Below are positions 35,051 to 42,827 of a stretch of DNA of 64,000 nucleotides, one piece after another (position 1 is the first letter of the stretch; the number at the start of each line of letters is the position of its first letter). Location of the stretch: positions 124,001 through 188,000 of the forward strand of contig NZ_WRXN01000010.1 in assembly GCF_009758205.1 (NCBI RefSeq), read 5' to 3'. A program made the translations under genes and the position numbers. The stretch is from Chitinophaga tropicalis. GTDB lineage: Bacteria > Bacteroidota > Bacteroidia > Chitinophagales > Chitinophagaceae. The notes under the pieces were generated by a model. The model made no database searches. It was not told the origin of the DNA and saw only the letters and a program-made list of their open reading frames with translations.

Positions 35051-35138
35051 TTTTTTGTTCACGAACAAGAAAAATTTAACCTTTTTTTAAGAGAACAAAA
35101 AAACATCATATGTATAAGCCATATCTCCCAGCGCTATA

Positions 35139-37094
35139 CTATCTAAAATTTAACATACGTAACTCTCTATAACTTCCCTGGAATAAGTACTGTAGCTGGC
35201 ATATGACTAAACTTTTTTTACTTACATCCTCATTTTCAGTCAGCTGATACCTGATCCAAACAGTTAGACCATGCCTGACCTTCCACCTCATAGCTGCCTG
35301 GTACTGCCGTCCGGACCCTGATAAACGGGATACGGCATATTCATACAATACTCCCCTGGTAATAGTATACAGCCCGTTCTCTGTTCCCCCCGTCACGTAC
35401 CCTGTGTACCTGATATGACATTGTACAGCCGGTTTAACCGGGGTATACAGGACTTCCTGGAACAGCACAGAGCCCTGTGGAGTTACCTCTACCCTGCTCT
35501 TTAACGCGATGCTCTTAGTGGCCTGCAGCTTTACCTGGCAGCGCCAGCTTTGCTTCTTTACAGTTATGCCGGGTTTTATAAAGTATTGTTCTCCGGCTGC
35601 CTGTTGTTGTTTCTGAGAAGATATGTACCTGATAAAAACTTCCGTCTGCTTATCCGGTGTATACGTCAATGCGGCCAGTACCTCTCTTCCTCCTCCGGGC
35701 GATGGAAGCCTGTACTGTACCCATGGGAAACGGAACACATCACTATAGGCATCCAGTTTCAGTTGTCTGCTCAGTTTTATACTGACGCCGGTATATAGGC
35801 CGCTTTCATTTGCAGGTTTGTAATATTCTCCCCAGGCATCAGCATATACAGACTGATAACCCCTGCTGTAATAACGGTACAATATCACCAGGTCTGCATT
35901 CCTGCATACACCTGCCAGTATGCCGTGCAACAGGCCGGGCTGCCCGTTATCACTTACCGCACTCTCACCAAAGCAATGCAGGTTTCTCCAGGTGAATGAA
36001 TAATCCATGCTGACAGCAGCCAGCTGCTTTCCGGCAAACGCAAACATATTATAGGGAGCCGCCCTGCCGCCTACCGGTGTGGAATACTGCTGCCTGATCA
36101 TGTTAAAGGAAATATGCCAGAGTGGTTTTTCATAGGTGATATTACCTCCGGTAGTTAATTGTGTTAAGCTATGACGTTTCTCTATTTCAGCAGCAGAGCG
36201 GTGATACCCGCTGCTGTTGGTAATATTGCCGTCCAGCTGCCGCCATGAAATAAAAGCAGTACCCTGCCAGTTTCCCTTCTGTAGTGTGATGCCTGTTCCC
36301 CTGTAAAAAAGGAACTCTCCTGACGATGCATATGGACGTAACAGTTCTCCTTCACGTTTTACCTGCATTACAGCCGGTCCTTTGCCAAAAGCAAGCGATT
36401 GCCAGTTCAGCAGTCCCTGTCCCATATTCACCGTAAAATCGCCCATTGCAAATGCCTTTATGCATTTGTAGTTCCTGATAAAAAGATGTGCGCTGAGAAA
36501 ATCCATTCCTTTCTCTCCTGCATCTTTTTCCGCTACTGCTCCCCAGCTGATGTAACCGGGCAGCTGGTAGCGGTAACGCAGCATATACCTGTCCGGGCTT
36601 CCCAGGTAATGTGCAGGCGTACTGTCTGTCGTCATATATTCCGTACTCTTTTCCGGCTGCCGGCCATAACGCAGCAATAGTGTGTGCGCTCCTTTGTGCA
36701 GGTAATCATACCAGCTGTAATGAGGTGTAAGATCATTGCCTGTCTGCACATGCGGCAGCAGCTTCCTGATAGTTTCCTCATCAAAACCCGGTACTGCCTG
36801 CAGTTCATAGATACTGAGCAGCTTTCCCATCTGTTGCCGGTATGAAAGAAAATTACTGATCTGCAATGAAGACAAGATACCCAGTGAACGTAGCATACCT
36901 GCATCTGCCGCATTAAGGGATATCTTATGTTTGACGGTTATTTCACGCTGTTGTTCCTGCATATCATCTTCCGTATCTTCTTCTCTTTGCGCAGCGCGGT
37001 TTTCCAGCTGTTCTTCCGTAGCAGCGGGCAGTTGGGCGAAGGTGTGTATATGGCAGCAGATAAGCAGGGAAAGTATTATTCCTTTACCTGCCAT
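35139..37094 (-). CDS. exported helix-hairpin-helix (ComEA-like) protein with outer-membrane beta-barrel-like region
   Basis: 651 residues. Signal peptide cleaved near TFAQ (20). An acidic stretch (about 26-50) precedes a ComEA-like double HhH at about 58-116: ISLNAADAGMLRSLGILSS, then SYRQQMGKLLSIYELQAV and PGFDEETIRKLLPHV. From about 135 on there are repeated amphipathic strands rich in aromatics and glycine (HTLLLRYGR, YMLRYRYQLPGYISWG, FTVNMGQGLLNW, ITLQKGNWQGTAFISW), as in outer-membrane barrels. Such fused proteins are widespread in Bacteroidota without known function. ComEA-type HhH domains bind DNA in the periplasm during uptake; a role in DNA import or surface assembly is an inference. 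The following barrel-like gene overlaps its start by 19 bases. Confidence 0.7.
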   Translation of the reverse strand: MAGKGIILSLLICCHIHTFAQLPAATEEQLENRAAQREEDTEDDMQEQQREITVKHKISLNAADAGMLRSLGILSSLQISNFLSYRQQMGKLLSIYELQAVPGFDEETIRKLLPHVQTGNDLTPHYSWYDYLHKGAHTLLLRYGRQPEKSTEYMTTDSTPAHYLGSPDRYMLRYRYQLPGYISWGAVAEKDAGEKGMDFLSAHLFIRNYKCIKAFAMGDFTVNMGQGLLNWQSLAFGKGPAVMQVKREGELLRPYASSGEFLFYRGTGITLQKGNWQGTAFISWRQLDGNITNSSGYHRSAAEIEKRHSLTQLTTGGNITYEKPLWHISFNMIRQQYSTPVGGRAAPYNMFAFAGKQLAAVSMDYSFTWRNLHCFGESAVSDNGQPGLLHGILAGVCRNADLVILYRYYSRGYQSVYADAWGEYYKPANESGLYTGVSIKLSRQLKLDAYSDVFRFPWVQYRLPSPGGGREVLAALTYTPDKQTEVFIRYISSQKQQQAAGEQYFIKPGITVKKQSWRCQVKLQATKSIALKSRVEVTPQGSVLFQEVLYTPVKPAVQCHIRYTGYVTGGTENGLYTITRGVLYEYAVSRLSGSGRQYQAAMRWKVRHGLTVWIRYQLTENEDVSKKSLVICQLQYLFQGSYRELRMLNFR

Positions 37095-37879
37095 GTGATA
37101 GTTATTTCAGGTGTGATGCCTAACTGCGGATGATGAGATCCTGTAACAGAAAGGTATAAACGCCGCAGCAATACCCCCGCTGCCATGTTGGTAAACTGAG
37201 GATCTGAAGAGATACCTGATCTGAGTAAAAGCTGCTTTACCGGCCTGTATTCGCACATTACGGCTGTAGAAGGAGGTACATTGCTGTGCTGCTTCAATAC
37301 AATGCTCAGCAAAAATTCAGGAGATACTTCATACCCCAGTCCGGCGGTATAGATAACCGGCAATACTTCATTTTCCAGTTTACGGCCTACGGGGTTGAAA
37401 AGGTGTATGCCTGCATGTAGCTGTGAAGTAATATGCAGGAGGCAGCCTGACTCGAAAGTAATGGTGCCGGCAGTTGTATAGCCTGGTATCTTTACTGACA
37501 GATAATCTATCTGCATACCCAGGCTGAACCTGTTGCCAAGTTTGCGGCCATATCCAGCGCCCACTGATTGCTGCCGGTATTCCCTGTAACCGGCCTGTTG
37601 CAGCGTAAGGCCGAAACCACCGTTCATGGCGGGTATTGCCAGTGCTGCGGTATGAGTGCTGAGCGCTTTCAGCATGAAGCGTTGTTCTGATGCTACTCCT
37701 GCTGTAACAGCCGGAATATATGCCAGTCCCGCCTGTTGCTGGAGAATTGAAAACAGCTGATGGAAGTTGCGGCTGTATGCGCCGGGTAATGGTTGTTTTC
37801 CTGTGGAAAGCCAGGCTAGTTGTGCACAAATAACAACTGTACACATTGAGCAAACAATGGTGATGAGTAATTTTTTCAT
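37076..37879 (-). CDS. hypothetical exported beta-barrel-like protein
   Basis: 267 residues from the ATG at 37879, where a signal peptide starts (MKKLLITIVCSMCTVVICAQ). It is not a recognised family. The body has the glycine and aromatic pattern of a small outer-membrane barrel: GGFGLTLQQAGYREY, SVGAGYGRKLGNRFSLGMQI, FESGCLLHITSQLHAGIHLF, YTAGLGYEVSPEFLLSIVLK and a final strand EITITWQV. This resembles PorV/PorP-like or OmpA-type barrels only in general pattern. Its 3' end overlaps the start of the HhH-barrel gene by 19 bases, so the two are translationally coupled and probably work together. Confidence 0.6.
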   Translation of the reverse strand: MKKLLITIVCSMCTVVICAQLAWLSTGKQPLPGAYSRNFHQLFSILQQQAGLAYIPAVTAGVASEQRFMLKALSTHTAALAIPAMNGGFGLTLQQAGYREYRQQSVGAGYGRKLGNRFSLGMQIDYLSVKIPGYTTAGTITFESGCLLHITSQLHAGIHLFNPVGRKLENEVLPVIYTAGLGYEVSPEFLLSIVLKQHSNVPPSTAVMCEYRPVKQLLLRSGISSDPQFTNMAAGVLLRRLYLSVTGSHHPQLGITPEITITWQVKE

Positions 37880-37997
37880 TGGAAATGAAAAGGTCAACTG
37901 GTTAACAAACGAAAATTTTCACATGACTAGGTCGCAATATTAGGAAGATTTTTTGATTCGGGGTTGATTATTTTTGATGTATAACGCAGAGAAATTA

Positions 37998-38042
37998 CTC
38001 AAAAAGAACGCTTTTGCCGAAGGCAAAAGCGTTCTTTTTGAG
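37998..38042. terminator. 21-bp perfect terminator hairpin
   Basis: Arms 37998-38018 and 38022-38042 are perfect inverses (core AACGCTTTTGCC-GAA-GGCAAAAGCGTT) with A5/T5 tracts. It ends the deoxynucleoside-kinase transcript on the minus strand. The core is identical to the hairpin at 63898-63940. Confidence 0.85.
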
Positions 38043-38052
38043 AGGGACAGAT

Positions 38053-38071
38053 AACCGGCCTGCGGCCGGTT
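38053..38071 (-). repeat. GGCCGCAGGCC element, copy 3
   Basis: AACCGGCC-TGC-GGCCGGTT, an 8-bp perfect stem with a triloop, 12 bases after the kinase stop codon and before its terminator. It is the longest stem of the four copies. Confidence 0.65.
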
Positions 38072-38083
38072 AAAAGCTATTTG

Positions 38084-38719
38084 CTAGAACAATCCGTATA
38101 GCTGTGAATCTATCTTTGAGATGATCTCTCCCAGATCTTCTTCACTTTCCGGGAACTTATTCTTATCGATATCGATGATCAGTAACGGACCTTCTGTATA
38201 TTTCTCGATCCAGTTATTGTAATATTCATTTAACCGTTTCAGGTAATCCAGCCTGATATTCTCTTCATACTCCCTTCCTCTCTTCTGTATCTGTGCAACC
38301 AGTGTAGGCACTGATGCTTTCAGGTATATGAGCAGGTCCGGAGGTTTCACCATAGACTTTAATGTTTCAAAGAAATTGAAATAATTATCAAAGTCCCGTT
38401 TGGTCATCAGTCCCATTTCATACAGGTTAGGCGCAAAGATGTGCGCATCCTCGTAGATGGTACGGTCCTGGATCACAATGCTGTTTCCGTTGTGGATTTC
38501 CAGCAGTTGTTTCAGCCTTCCGTGCAGGAAGTATACCTGGAGGTTGAACGACCATCGCGGCATATCTTCATAAAAATCGTTCAGGTAGGGATTATGTTCT
38601 ACATCTTCAAACTGAGGCATCCATTTATAATGCCTTGCAAGCAGTTCAGTAAGTGTGGTTTTTCCAGCTCCGATGTTTCCGGCGATTGCGATATGTTTGA
38701 TCTTGCTTTGTTTTGCCAT
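38084..38719 (-). CDS. deoxynucleoside kinase (dCK/dGK/TK2 family)
   Basis: 211 residues. It phosphorylates deoxynucleosides with ATP for nucleotide salvage. P-loop GNIGAGKTT (14-22). Substrate-binding segments: FEDVEHNPYLNDFYED (about 37-52) and WSFNLQVYFLHGRLKQ. The catalytic DR-containing motif is QDRTIYEDAHIFA (about 83-95). The LID arginines lie in QIQKRGREYEENI. The preferred base cannot be told from sequence. It is followed by a GGCCGCAGGCC element and a strong terminator. The trpS gene lies 136 bases upstream on the same strand. Confidence 0.92.
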   Translation of the reverse strand: MAKQSKIKHIAIAGNIGAGKTTLTELLARHYKWMPQFEDVEHNPYLNDFYEDMPRWSFNLQVYFLHGRLKQLLEIHNGNSIVIQDRTIYEDAHIFAPNLYEMGLMTKRDFDNYFNFFETLKSMVKPPDLLIYLKASVPTLVAQIQKRGREYEENIRLDYLKRLNEYYNNWIEKYTEGPLLIIDIDKNKFPESEEDLGEIISKIDSQLYGLF

Positions 38720-38855
38720 GATATTTCAGGGGGTCACCGATCATTTCCTGCTCTCCCTAAACGGCAGCAAGCGATAAATGACAACCTATAATTTACAAAT
38801 TATTTGGCTATCAATATAAAAAACTTGCTGCCGGCAGGGTATAGCAAAGGAAATA

Positions 38856-39860
38856 TCAGTAGTAGTTAATTCCGATGAGTTTTCTCGCTTGTTGCAAAGT
38901 CTGTGCCGCACTTTCACGGGCTTTCTCTGCACCAACCTTCATAATGCGGTTCAGGTATGCCTGGTCCTGTTGCAGGGCAAGCGCCTTCTCACGTATGGGG
39001 GCAATAAAGTTCACCATGTCCTCACCCAGCTGCTTTTTCATATCTCCGTAACGGATAGTTCTGTCCTGGTAGGTATCCTGGTAATGTTTGATCACATCGG
39101 GTGCTGACACCTGCTGCATTAACAGGAACAGGTTCTCTATTGTTTCAGGCATGGGGGCGCCGTCTTCTGCGGGCCCGCTGTCTGTTTTTGCCTTCTTCAG
39201 TTTTTCCCTGATGCGGTCATCACTGTCTGCCAGGTAAAGGGTGGCCATTTCGTTCTCGCTCTTACTCATTTTTCCTTTACCGTCCAGGCTTGGTATTTTC
39301 ACCAGGTTATCCCCGAAGTTGAAAGCTACCGGTTCAGGGAACAGGTCTCCGTAACGGGCGTTGAAACGCTGTGCATAGTTGCGCGCCATTTCCAGGTGTT
39401 GTTCCTGGTCTTTTCCTACCGGTACTTTTACGGCACGGTGAACCAGGATATCGGCACTCATGAGCACGGGGTAAGTAAGCAGGCCTGCATTCACATTTTC
39501 AGGCTGCATACGTACCTTATCCTTGAAGGTGGGCACTTTTTCCAGTTCCCCCTTATAAGCCAGCATATTGAGTAGAAGATATAATTCTGCTATTTCCGGG
39601 ATGTCACTCTGTACGTACAACGCTACTTTTTCAGGGTCCAGTCCGGAGGCTATATTTTCTGCCAGTACCCTGTAAACATTGCCTCTCAGATCTTTAGGAT
39701 CGGGATGCGTGGTAAGGGAATGCCAGTCTGCCACAAAAAAATAACAGTTAAATGCTTCCTGCATCCTGATATAGTTGCGGATAGCGCCAAAATAATTTCC
39801 GAGGTGTAAGTATCCGGTGGAGCGGATGCCGCTCACCACTATCTCTTTTGTAGTAGCCAT
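38856..39860 (-). CDS. trpS: tryptophanyl-tRNA synthetase
   Basis: 334 residues from the ATG at 39860, the usual length and start (MATTKEIVVSGIRSTG). A frame extension to 39899 is not conserved in the family and is rejected. Class I synthetase: HIGH-type motif GYLHLGNY (16-23) and KMSKS in GKGKMSKSENEM. The tryptophan pocket region includes YFFVADWHSLTT, and DILVHRAVKVPVGKDQEQHL binds substrate and ATP. It charges tRNA-Trp in the cytoplasm. No leader peptide or T-box-like structure is visible upstream. It is divergent from gatC. Confidence 0.96.
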   Translation of the reverse strand: MATTKEIVVSGIRSTGYLHLGNYFGAIRNYIRMQEAFNCYFFVADWHSLTTHPDPKDLRGNVYRVLAENIASGLDPEKVALYVQSDIPEIAELYLLLNMLAYKGELEKVPTFKDKVRMQPENVNAGLLTYPVLMSADILVHRAVKVPVGKDQEQHLEMARNYAQRFNARYGDLFPEPVAFNFGDNLVKIPSLDGKGKMSKSENEMATLYLADSDDRIREKLKKAKTDSGPAEDGAPMPETIENLFLLMQQVSAPDVIKHYQDTYQDRTIRYGDMKKQLGEDMVNFIAPIREKALALQQDQAYLNRIMKVGAEKARESAAQTLQQARKLIGINYY

Positions 39861-39997
39861 AATGGGGTGCAAAATAAGAAAAAGTCTATAGACAGGCACC
39901 CCTGAAGTCAGCTAAAAAAGCAAATTGACGATTGCGTTTTGTAACTTTATCCCCAAACCATGACAAATATTCATTATCTTTTCATCTAATTTGACTT

Positions 39998-40288
39998 ATG
40001 GAAGTGAATGAGACGCTGGTACAACAGCTGGCAGACCTTGCAAGACTTGAATTCAGCGAGCAGGAGAAAACGGAAATCAAAGGAGACCTCCAGAAAATGA
40101 TCACTTTCGTGGAGAAACTCAATGAGCTGGACACAACAAACGTAAAACCTTTACTGCACATGACGGCAGACAGCAATGTACTGAGAGAAGACAGGGTCAT
40201 TCCTTCCATCTCCCGGGAAGAAGGCCTGCTGAATGCCCCTGATGCCAACGAGCAGTATTTCAAAGTACCTAAAGTTATCAGGAAATAA
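39998..40288 (+). CDS. gatC: Asp/Glu-tRNA amidotransferase subunit C
   Basis: 96 residues, the usual GatC size. VNETLVQQLADLARLEFSEQ is the family start, followed by DLQKMITFVEKLNELDT and a C-terminal LREDRVIPSISREEGLLNAP with APDANEQYFKVPKVI. GatC stabilises the GatA-GatB complex that converts Glu-tRNA(Gln) or Asp-tRNA(Asn) to the amide. gatA and gatB are not in the window, which is common in Bacteroidota. It is the first gene of an apparent operon with an ABC ATPase (21 bases downstream) and a cobalamin adenosyltransferase. Confidence 0.95.
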   Translation: MEVNETLVQQLADLARLEFSEQEKTEIKGDLQKMITFVEKLNELDTTNVKPLLHMTADSNVLREDRVIPSISREEGLLNAPDANEQYFKVPKVIRK

Positions 40289-40309
40289 ATCTTGTAATCC
40301 TATAGATCT

Positions 40310-41035
40310 ATGCGCCCACATTCTGTCATCCATCTGGAAGAAATCCGCAAAAGCTACTTCATTGGTAAAAATGAGCTGCCTGTACTGAAAGGTATTAACC
40401 TTGATATCTTCAAGAATGAATATGTAGCCCTGATGGGGCCTTCCGGTTCCGGCAAATCCACCCTTATGAACATGCTGGGTTGTCTTGATACCCCTACTCA
40501 TGGAAAGTATATCCTGAGTGGTCATGACGTAAGCAAGATGGAAGATGACGCACTGGCAAGAGTACGTAACAAGGAGATAGGGTTTGTATTCCAGCAGTTC
40601 AACCTGATGCCCCGCCTTACTGCGCTGGAGAATGTGGCCGTACCCCTGATCTATGCAGGGATCAATAAAAAAGAGAGGGAAGACAAAGCCCGGTTCATGC
40701 TGGAAAAGGTAGGCCTGGGGCAACGTTACAAGCATAAGCCCAACGAGCTTTCCGGCGGTCAGTGTCAGCGTGTGGCCATTGCCCGCGCCCTGGTAAACGA
40801 TCCGTCCCTCATCCTGGCAGATGAGCCTACCGGTAACCTGGATACCAAAACCTCTGTAGAGATCATGGAGATCTTTGGCAGTATCCATGCTTCCGGCAAT
40901 ACCGTTGTACTGGTTACCCATGAAGAAGATATTGCTGCGCATGCCCGCCGTGTGGTGCGCCTGCGGGATGGCCTGATAGAATCAGACAGGCTCAATGAAG
41001 AACTGGTAGCAGAACATGTAAAATCAAATTCATAA
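40310..41035 (+). CDS. ABC transporter ATP-binding protein (LolD/MacB type)
   Basis: 241 residues. Walker A GPSGSGKST (about 44-52), Q-loop FVFQQFNLMPRL, signature LSGGQCQRVAIARAL, Walker B ILADEPTGNLD and H-loop VLVTHEED. The DEPTGNLD and LMPRLTALENV patterns place it in the FtsE/LolD/MacB group, whose members power lipoprotein release or MacB-type export. No permease gene is next to it. A second ATPase of the same group lies 0.6 kb away on the opposite strand. It follows gatC by 21 bases, and its stop abuts the ATG of the adenosyltransferase. Confidence 0.92.
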   Translation: MRPHSVIHLEEIRKSYFIGKNELPVLKGINLDIFKNEYVALMGPSGSGKSTLMNMLGCLDTPTHGKYILSGHDVSKMEDDALARVRNKEIGFVFQQFNLMPRLTALENVAVPLIYAGINKKEREDKARFMLEKVGLGQRYKHKPNELSGGQCQRVAIARALVNDPSLILADEPTGNLDTKTSVEIMEIFGSIHASGNTVVLVTHEEDIAAHARRVVRLRDGLIESDRLNEELVAEHVKSNS

Positions 41036-41596
41036 ATGGCATTCAGGATCTACACCAAAACAGGCGATAAAGGCAAGACGGCCCTTATTGGCGGTACCAA
41101 AGTACCCAAGAGCGATCTTCGCATAGACGCCTATGGCACTGTAGATGAACTGAACTCTTATATTGGCCTGGTGAGCGATTACCTGGAAGATAAGGCCACC
41201 ATTGCCCTGCTGCGGGAAATACAGGACCGCCTGTTCACCATAGGCGCATCTCTGGCCTGTGACCCGGAAAAGGATACTAAAATGCACATTCCCGATCTCC
41301 TTCCTGCGGATGTGACATTACTTGAAAATAATATTGATAAAATGAACGATATACTTCCGGAAATGAAAGCTTTCATTCTTCCGGGAGGCCATGTGGCCGT
41401 ATCTACCTGTCATGTGGCAAGGTGTGTATGCCGCAGGGCAGAGCGCCTCTGCGTGGGGCTACAGGAGCAGAACCAGTTCATAGACCCGCTGGTATTGCAG
41501 TACATGAACCGGTTGAGCGATTACCTGTTTGTATTATCCCGTTGGATAGGACATCAGCTGAATGTGCCGGAAATTGCGTGGAAGCCGAGGAAATAA
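41036..41596 (+). CDS. cob(I)alamin adenosyltransferase, PduO/ATR type
   Basis: 186 residues. It transfers the adenosyl group of ATP to cob(I)alamin, giving coenzyme B12. The ATP loop YTKTGDKGKTALIGG is at about 5-19, followed by RIDAYGTVDELNSYIGL, which is typical of the trimeric PduO family. The later helix HVARCVCRRAERLCVGL carries the conserved Arg of the family signature, and YMNRLSDYLFVLSRW ends the domain. It starts directly at the stop of the ABC ATPase gene (no spacer), so it is co-translated. No cobalamin riboswitch is possible at this junction. Only 2 bases separate it from the convergent LolD gene. Confidence 0.94.
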   Translation: MAFRIYTKTGDKGKTALIGGTKVPKSDLRIDAYGTVDELNSYIGLVSDYLEDKATIALLREIQDRLFTIGASLACDPEKDTKMHIPDLLPADVTLLENNIDKMNDILPEMKAFILPGGHVAVSTCHVARCVCRRAERLCVGLQEQNQFIDPLVLQYMNRLSDYLFVLSRWIGHQLNVPEIAWKPRK

Positions 41597-41598
41597 GG

Positions 41599-42288
41599 TT
41601 ATTTACCTATTATCAGCGGCAGGTCATCTATCTCCTGCCCTACCATCCTTCCGTCCTTCATAACCAGCTGCCTGTCGCTCAACGGCGCCAGCTCTTCATT
41701 ATGCGTTACGATGATAAAGGTCTGTCTGAACTTATCCCTCAGTTCAATGAACAGCTGATGCAGCTCCCGGGCATTCTTAGAGTCAAGGTTGCCTGTAGGC
41801 TCGTCTGCCATCACTATATCCGGCGTATTGATCAGCGCTCTGGCCACAGCCACACGCTGCTGCTCTCCGCCAGACAGCTCATTAGGTTTATGGTCTTTAC
41901 GGTTGCCCAGCCCGAGGGTTTCCAGCAGGAAAGCTGCCCGTTCTTTTACGGCTGACTTTTTTACACCCGCAATAAACCCGGGAATACATACATTCTCCAG
42001 GGCAGAAAATTCAGGCAACAGGTGATGGAACTGGAAAATGAAACCCATGTGCCTGTTCCGGAAATCTGCCAAAGCATTTCCTTTCAGGAGCGTCAGATTG
42101 ACATCGTTCAGCCATACTTCGCCTGAGGTCGGTGTGTCCAGGGTACCCAGCAGATGCAGTAAGGTACTCTTTCCAGCCCCTGAAGATCCTACAATAGTAA
42201 CGATCTCCCCGGCTGAAACGGAAACACTTACTCCTTTCAGGACATGTAAGTTGGAATAATTTTTGGTAAGATTGCGTGCGGTTAGCAT
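41599..42288 (-). CDS. lolD: lipoprotein-releasing-type ABC ATPase (LolD-like)
   Basis: 229 residues from the ATG at 42288; a TTG six bases upstream also opens the frame. Walker A VGSSGAGKSTLLH (about 36-48), FIFQFHHLLPEFSALENV, the LolD-typical Q-loop region, signature LSGGEQQRVAVARAL, Walker B VMADEPTGNLD and H-loop FIIVTHNEEL. The HHLLPEF stretch is characteristic of LolD, which drives release of lipoproteins from the inner membrane with LolCE. LolC/E are not adjacent in this window, as is often the case in Bacteroidota. It is convergent with the adenosyltransferase gene. Confidence 0.9.
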   Translation of the reverse strand: MLTARNLTKNYSNLHVLKGVSVSVSAGEIVTIVGSSGAGKSTLLHLLGTLDTPTSGEVWLNDVNLTLLKGNALADFRNRHMGFIFQFHHLLPEFSALENVCIPGFIAGVKKSAVKERAAFLLETLGLGNRKDHKPNELSGGEQQRVAVARALINTPDIVMADEPTGNLDSKNARELHQLFIELRDKFRQTFIIVTHNEELAPLSDRQLVMKDGRMVGQEIDDLPLIIGK

Positions 42289-42325
42289 ATCCAAAGAAAG
42301 TAATTAACCGTTAAAATAGTAATAG

Positions 42326-42355
42326 TTGTTTATTTCAAATTAAATAATACTTTTG
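42326..42355 (+). promoter_or_regulatory. Bacteroidota-type promoter of the DUF2795 gene
   Basis: TTG (42326-42328), 19 bases, TACTTTTG (42348-42355): an exact TTG-N19-TAnnTTTG. It lies 31 bases before the ATG at 42387. Confidence 0.7.
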
Positions 42356-42386
42356 CGAAAATTCAGAAAGTAAAAATTTCAATAAC

Positions 42387-42608
42387 ATGTACTGGACCTT
42401 AGAATTAGCTTCATACCTGGAGGATGCTCCATGGCCAGCTACGAAAGACGAATTAATAGATTATGCTATCCGTTCCGGTGCACCGATTGAAGTGATAGAG
42501 AACCTGCAGGAACTGGAAGACGAAGGTGAGATCTATGAGGGCATAGAAGATATCTGGTCTGATTATCCGTCACAAGACGACTTCTTCTTTAACGAAGACG
42601 AATATTAA
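42387..42608 (+). CDS. DUF2795 domain protein
   Basis: 73 residues, complete DUF2795 unit: MYWTLELASYLEDAPWPATK, then DELIDYAIRSGAPIEVIENL and an acidic tail (EDEGEIYEGIEDIWSDYPSQ). The domain is a small helical fold of unknown function, abundant in Bacteroidota. The strongly acidic C-terminus could mediate protein contacts. It is a single-gene unit with a perfect promoter and its own terminator. The 219 bases after it hold no further gene, only two terminators. Confidence 0.88.
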   Translation: MYWTLELASYLEDAPWPATKDELIDYAIRSGAPIEVIENLQELEDEGEIYEGIEDIWSDYPSQDDFFFNEDEY

Positions 42609-42730
42609 CCAGCGGATTATTTTCCATTATTGTTGCCTCAAGTATATTCCTATGCTTAGAATGAATTGGTTTCAATTTCCTTCATAGCTATGGGGTATTT
42701 ACGTCTCTGACTTGATCCCAACAAAGAATT

Positions 42731-42766
42731 AGCCGTTCCCATAGGGGTAACGGCTTTTTTATTATC
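42731..42766 (+). terminator. terminator of the DUF2795 gene
   Basis: AGCCGTT-CCC (42731-42740) pairs with GGG-T-AACGGCT (42745-42755) across one bulge, followed by TTTTTTATTAT. CTATGGG upstream (42688-42694) can pair alternatively with CCCATAG (42738-42744) inside the hairpin. Confidence 0.7.
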
Positions 42767-42776
42767 CACAAAAGAA

Positions 42777-42808
42777 AACGCCGTAAAAAATGACTTTTTT
42801 ACGGCGTT
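42777..42808 (-). terminator. terminator of fabI
   Basis: AACGCCGTAAAAAA (42777-42790) with its exact inverse at 42795-42808, a 14-bp stem with a 4-base loop, directly after the fabI stop on the minus strand and followed there by TTCTTTT. Confidence 0.8.
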
Positions 42809-42827
42809 CATTATCTTATCTCTGTTG

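Larger units (their letters stand above)
34679..35138. other. 460-base intergenic leader of susC-2
   Basis: No gene is supported; the two small overlapping frames on opposite strands have no family features. It holds two clusters of ACGATTTAGATTTT direct repeats, at its left end (34681-34714) and at 34989-35050. No exact TAnnTTTG promoter was found on the minus strand. Confidence 0.6.

Noticed and set aside
41036..41596. Cobalamin riboswitch before the adenosyltransferase gene
   Set aside because: The gene starts directly at the stop codon of the upstream ATPase, leaving no room for a leader, and the region before gatC has no B12-box-like sequence that I can see.
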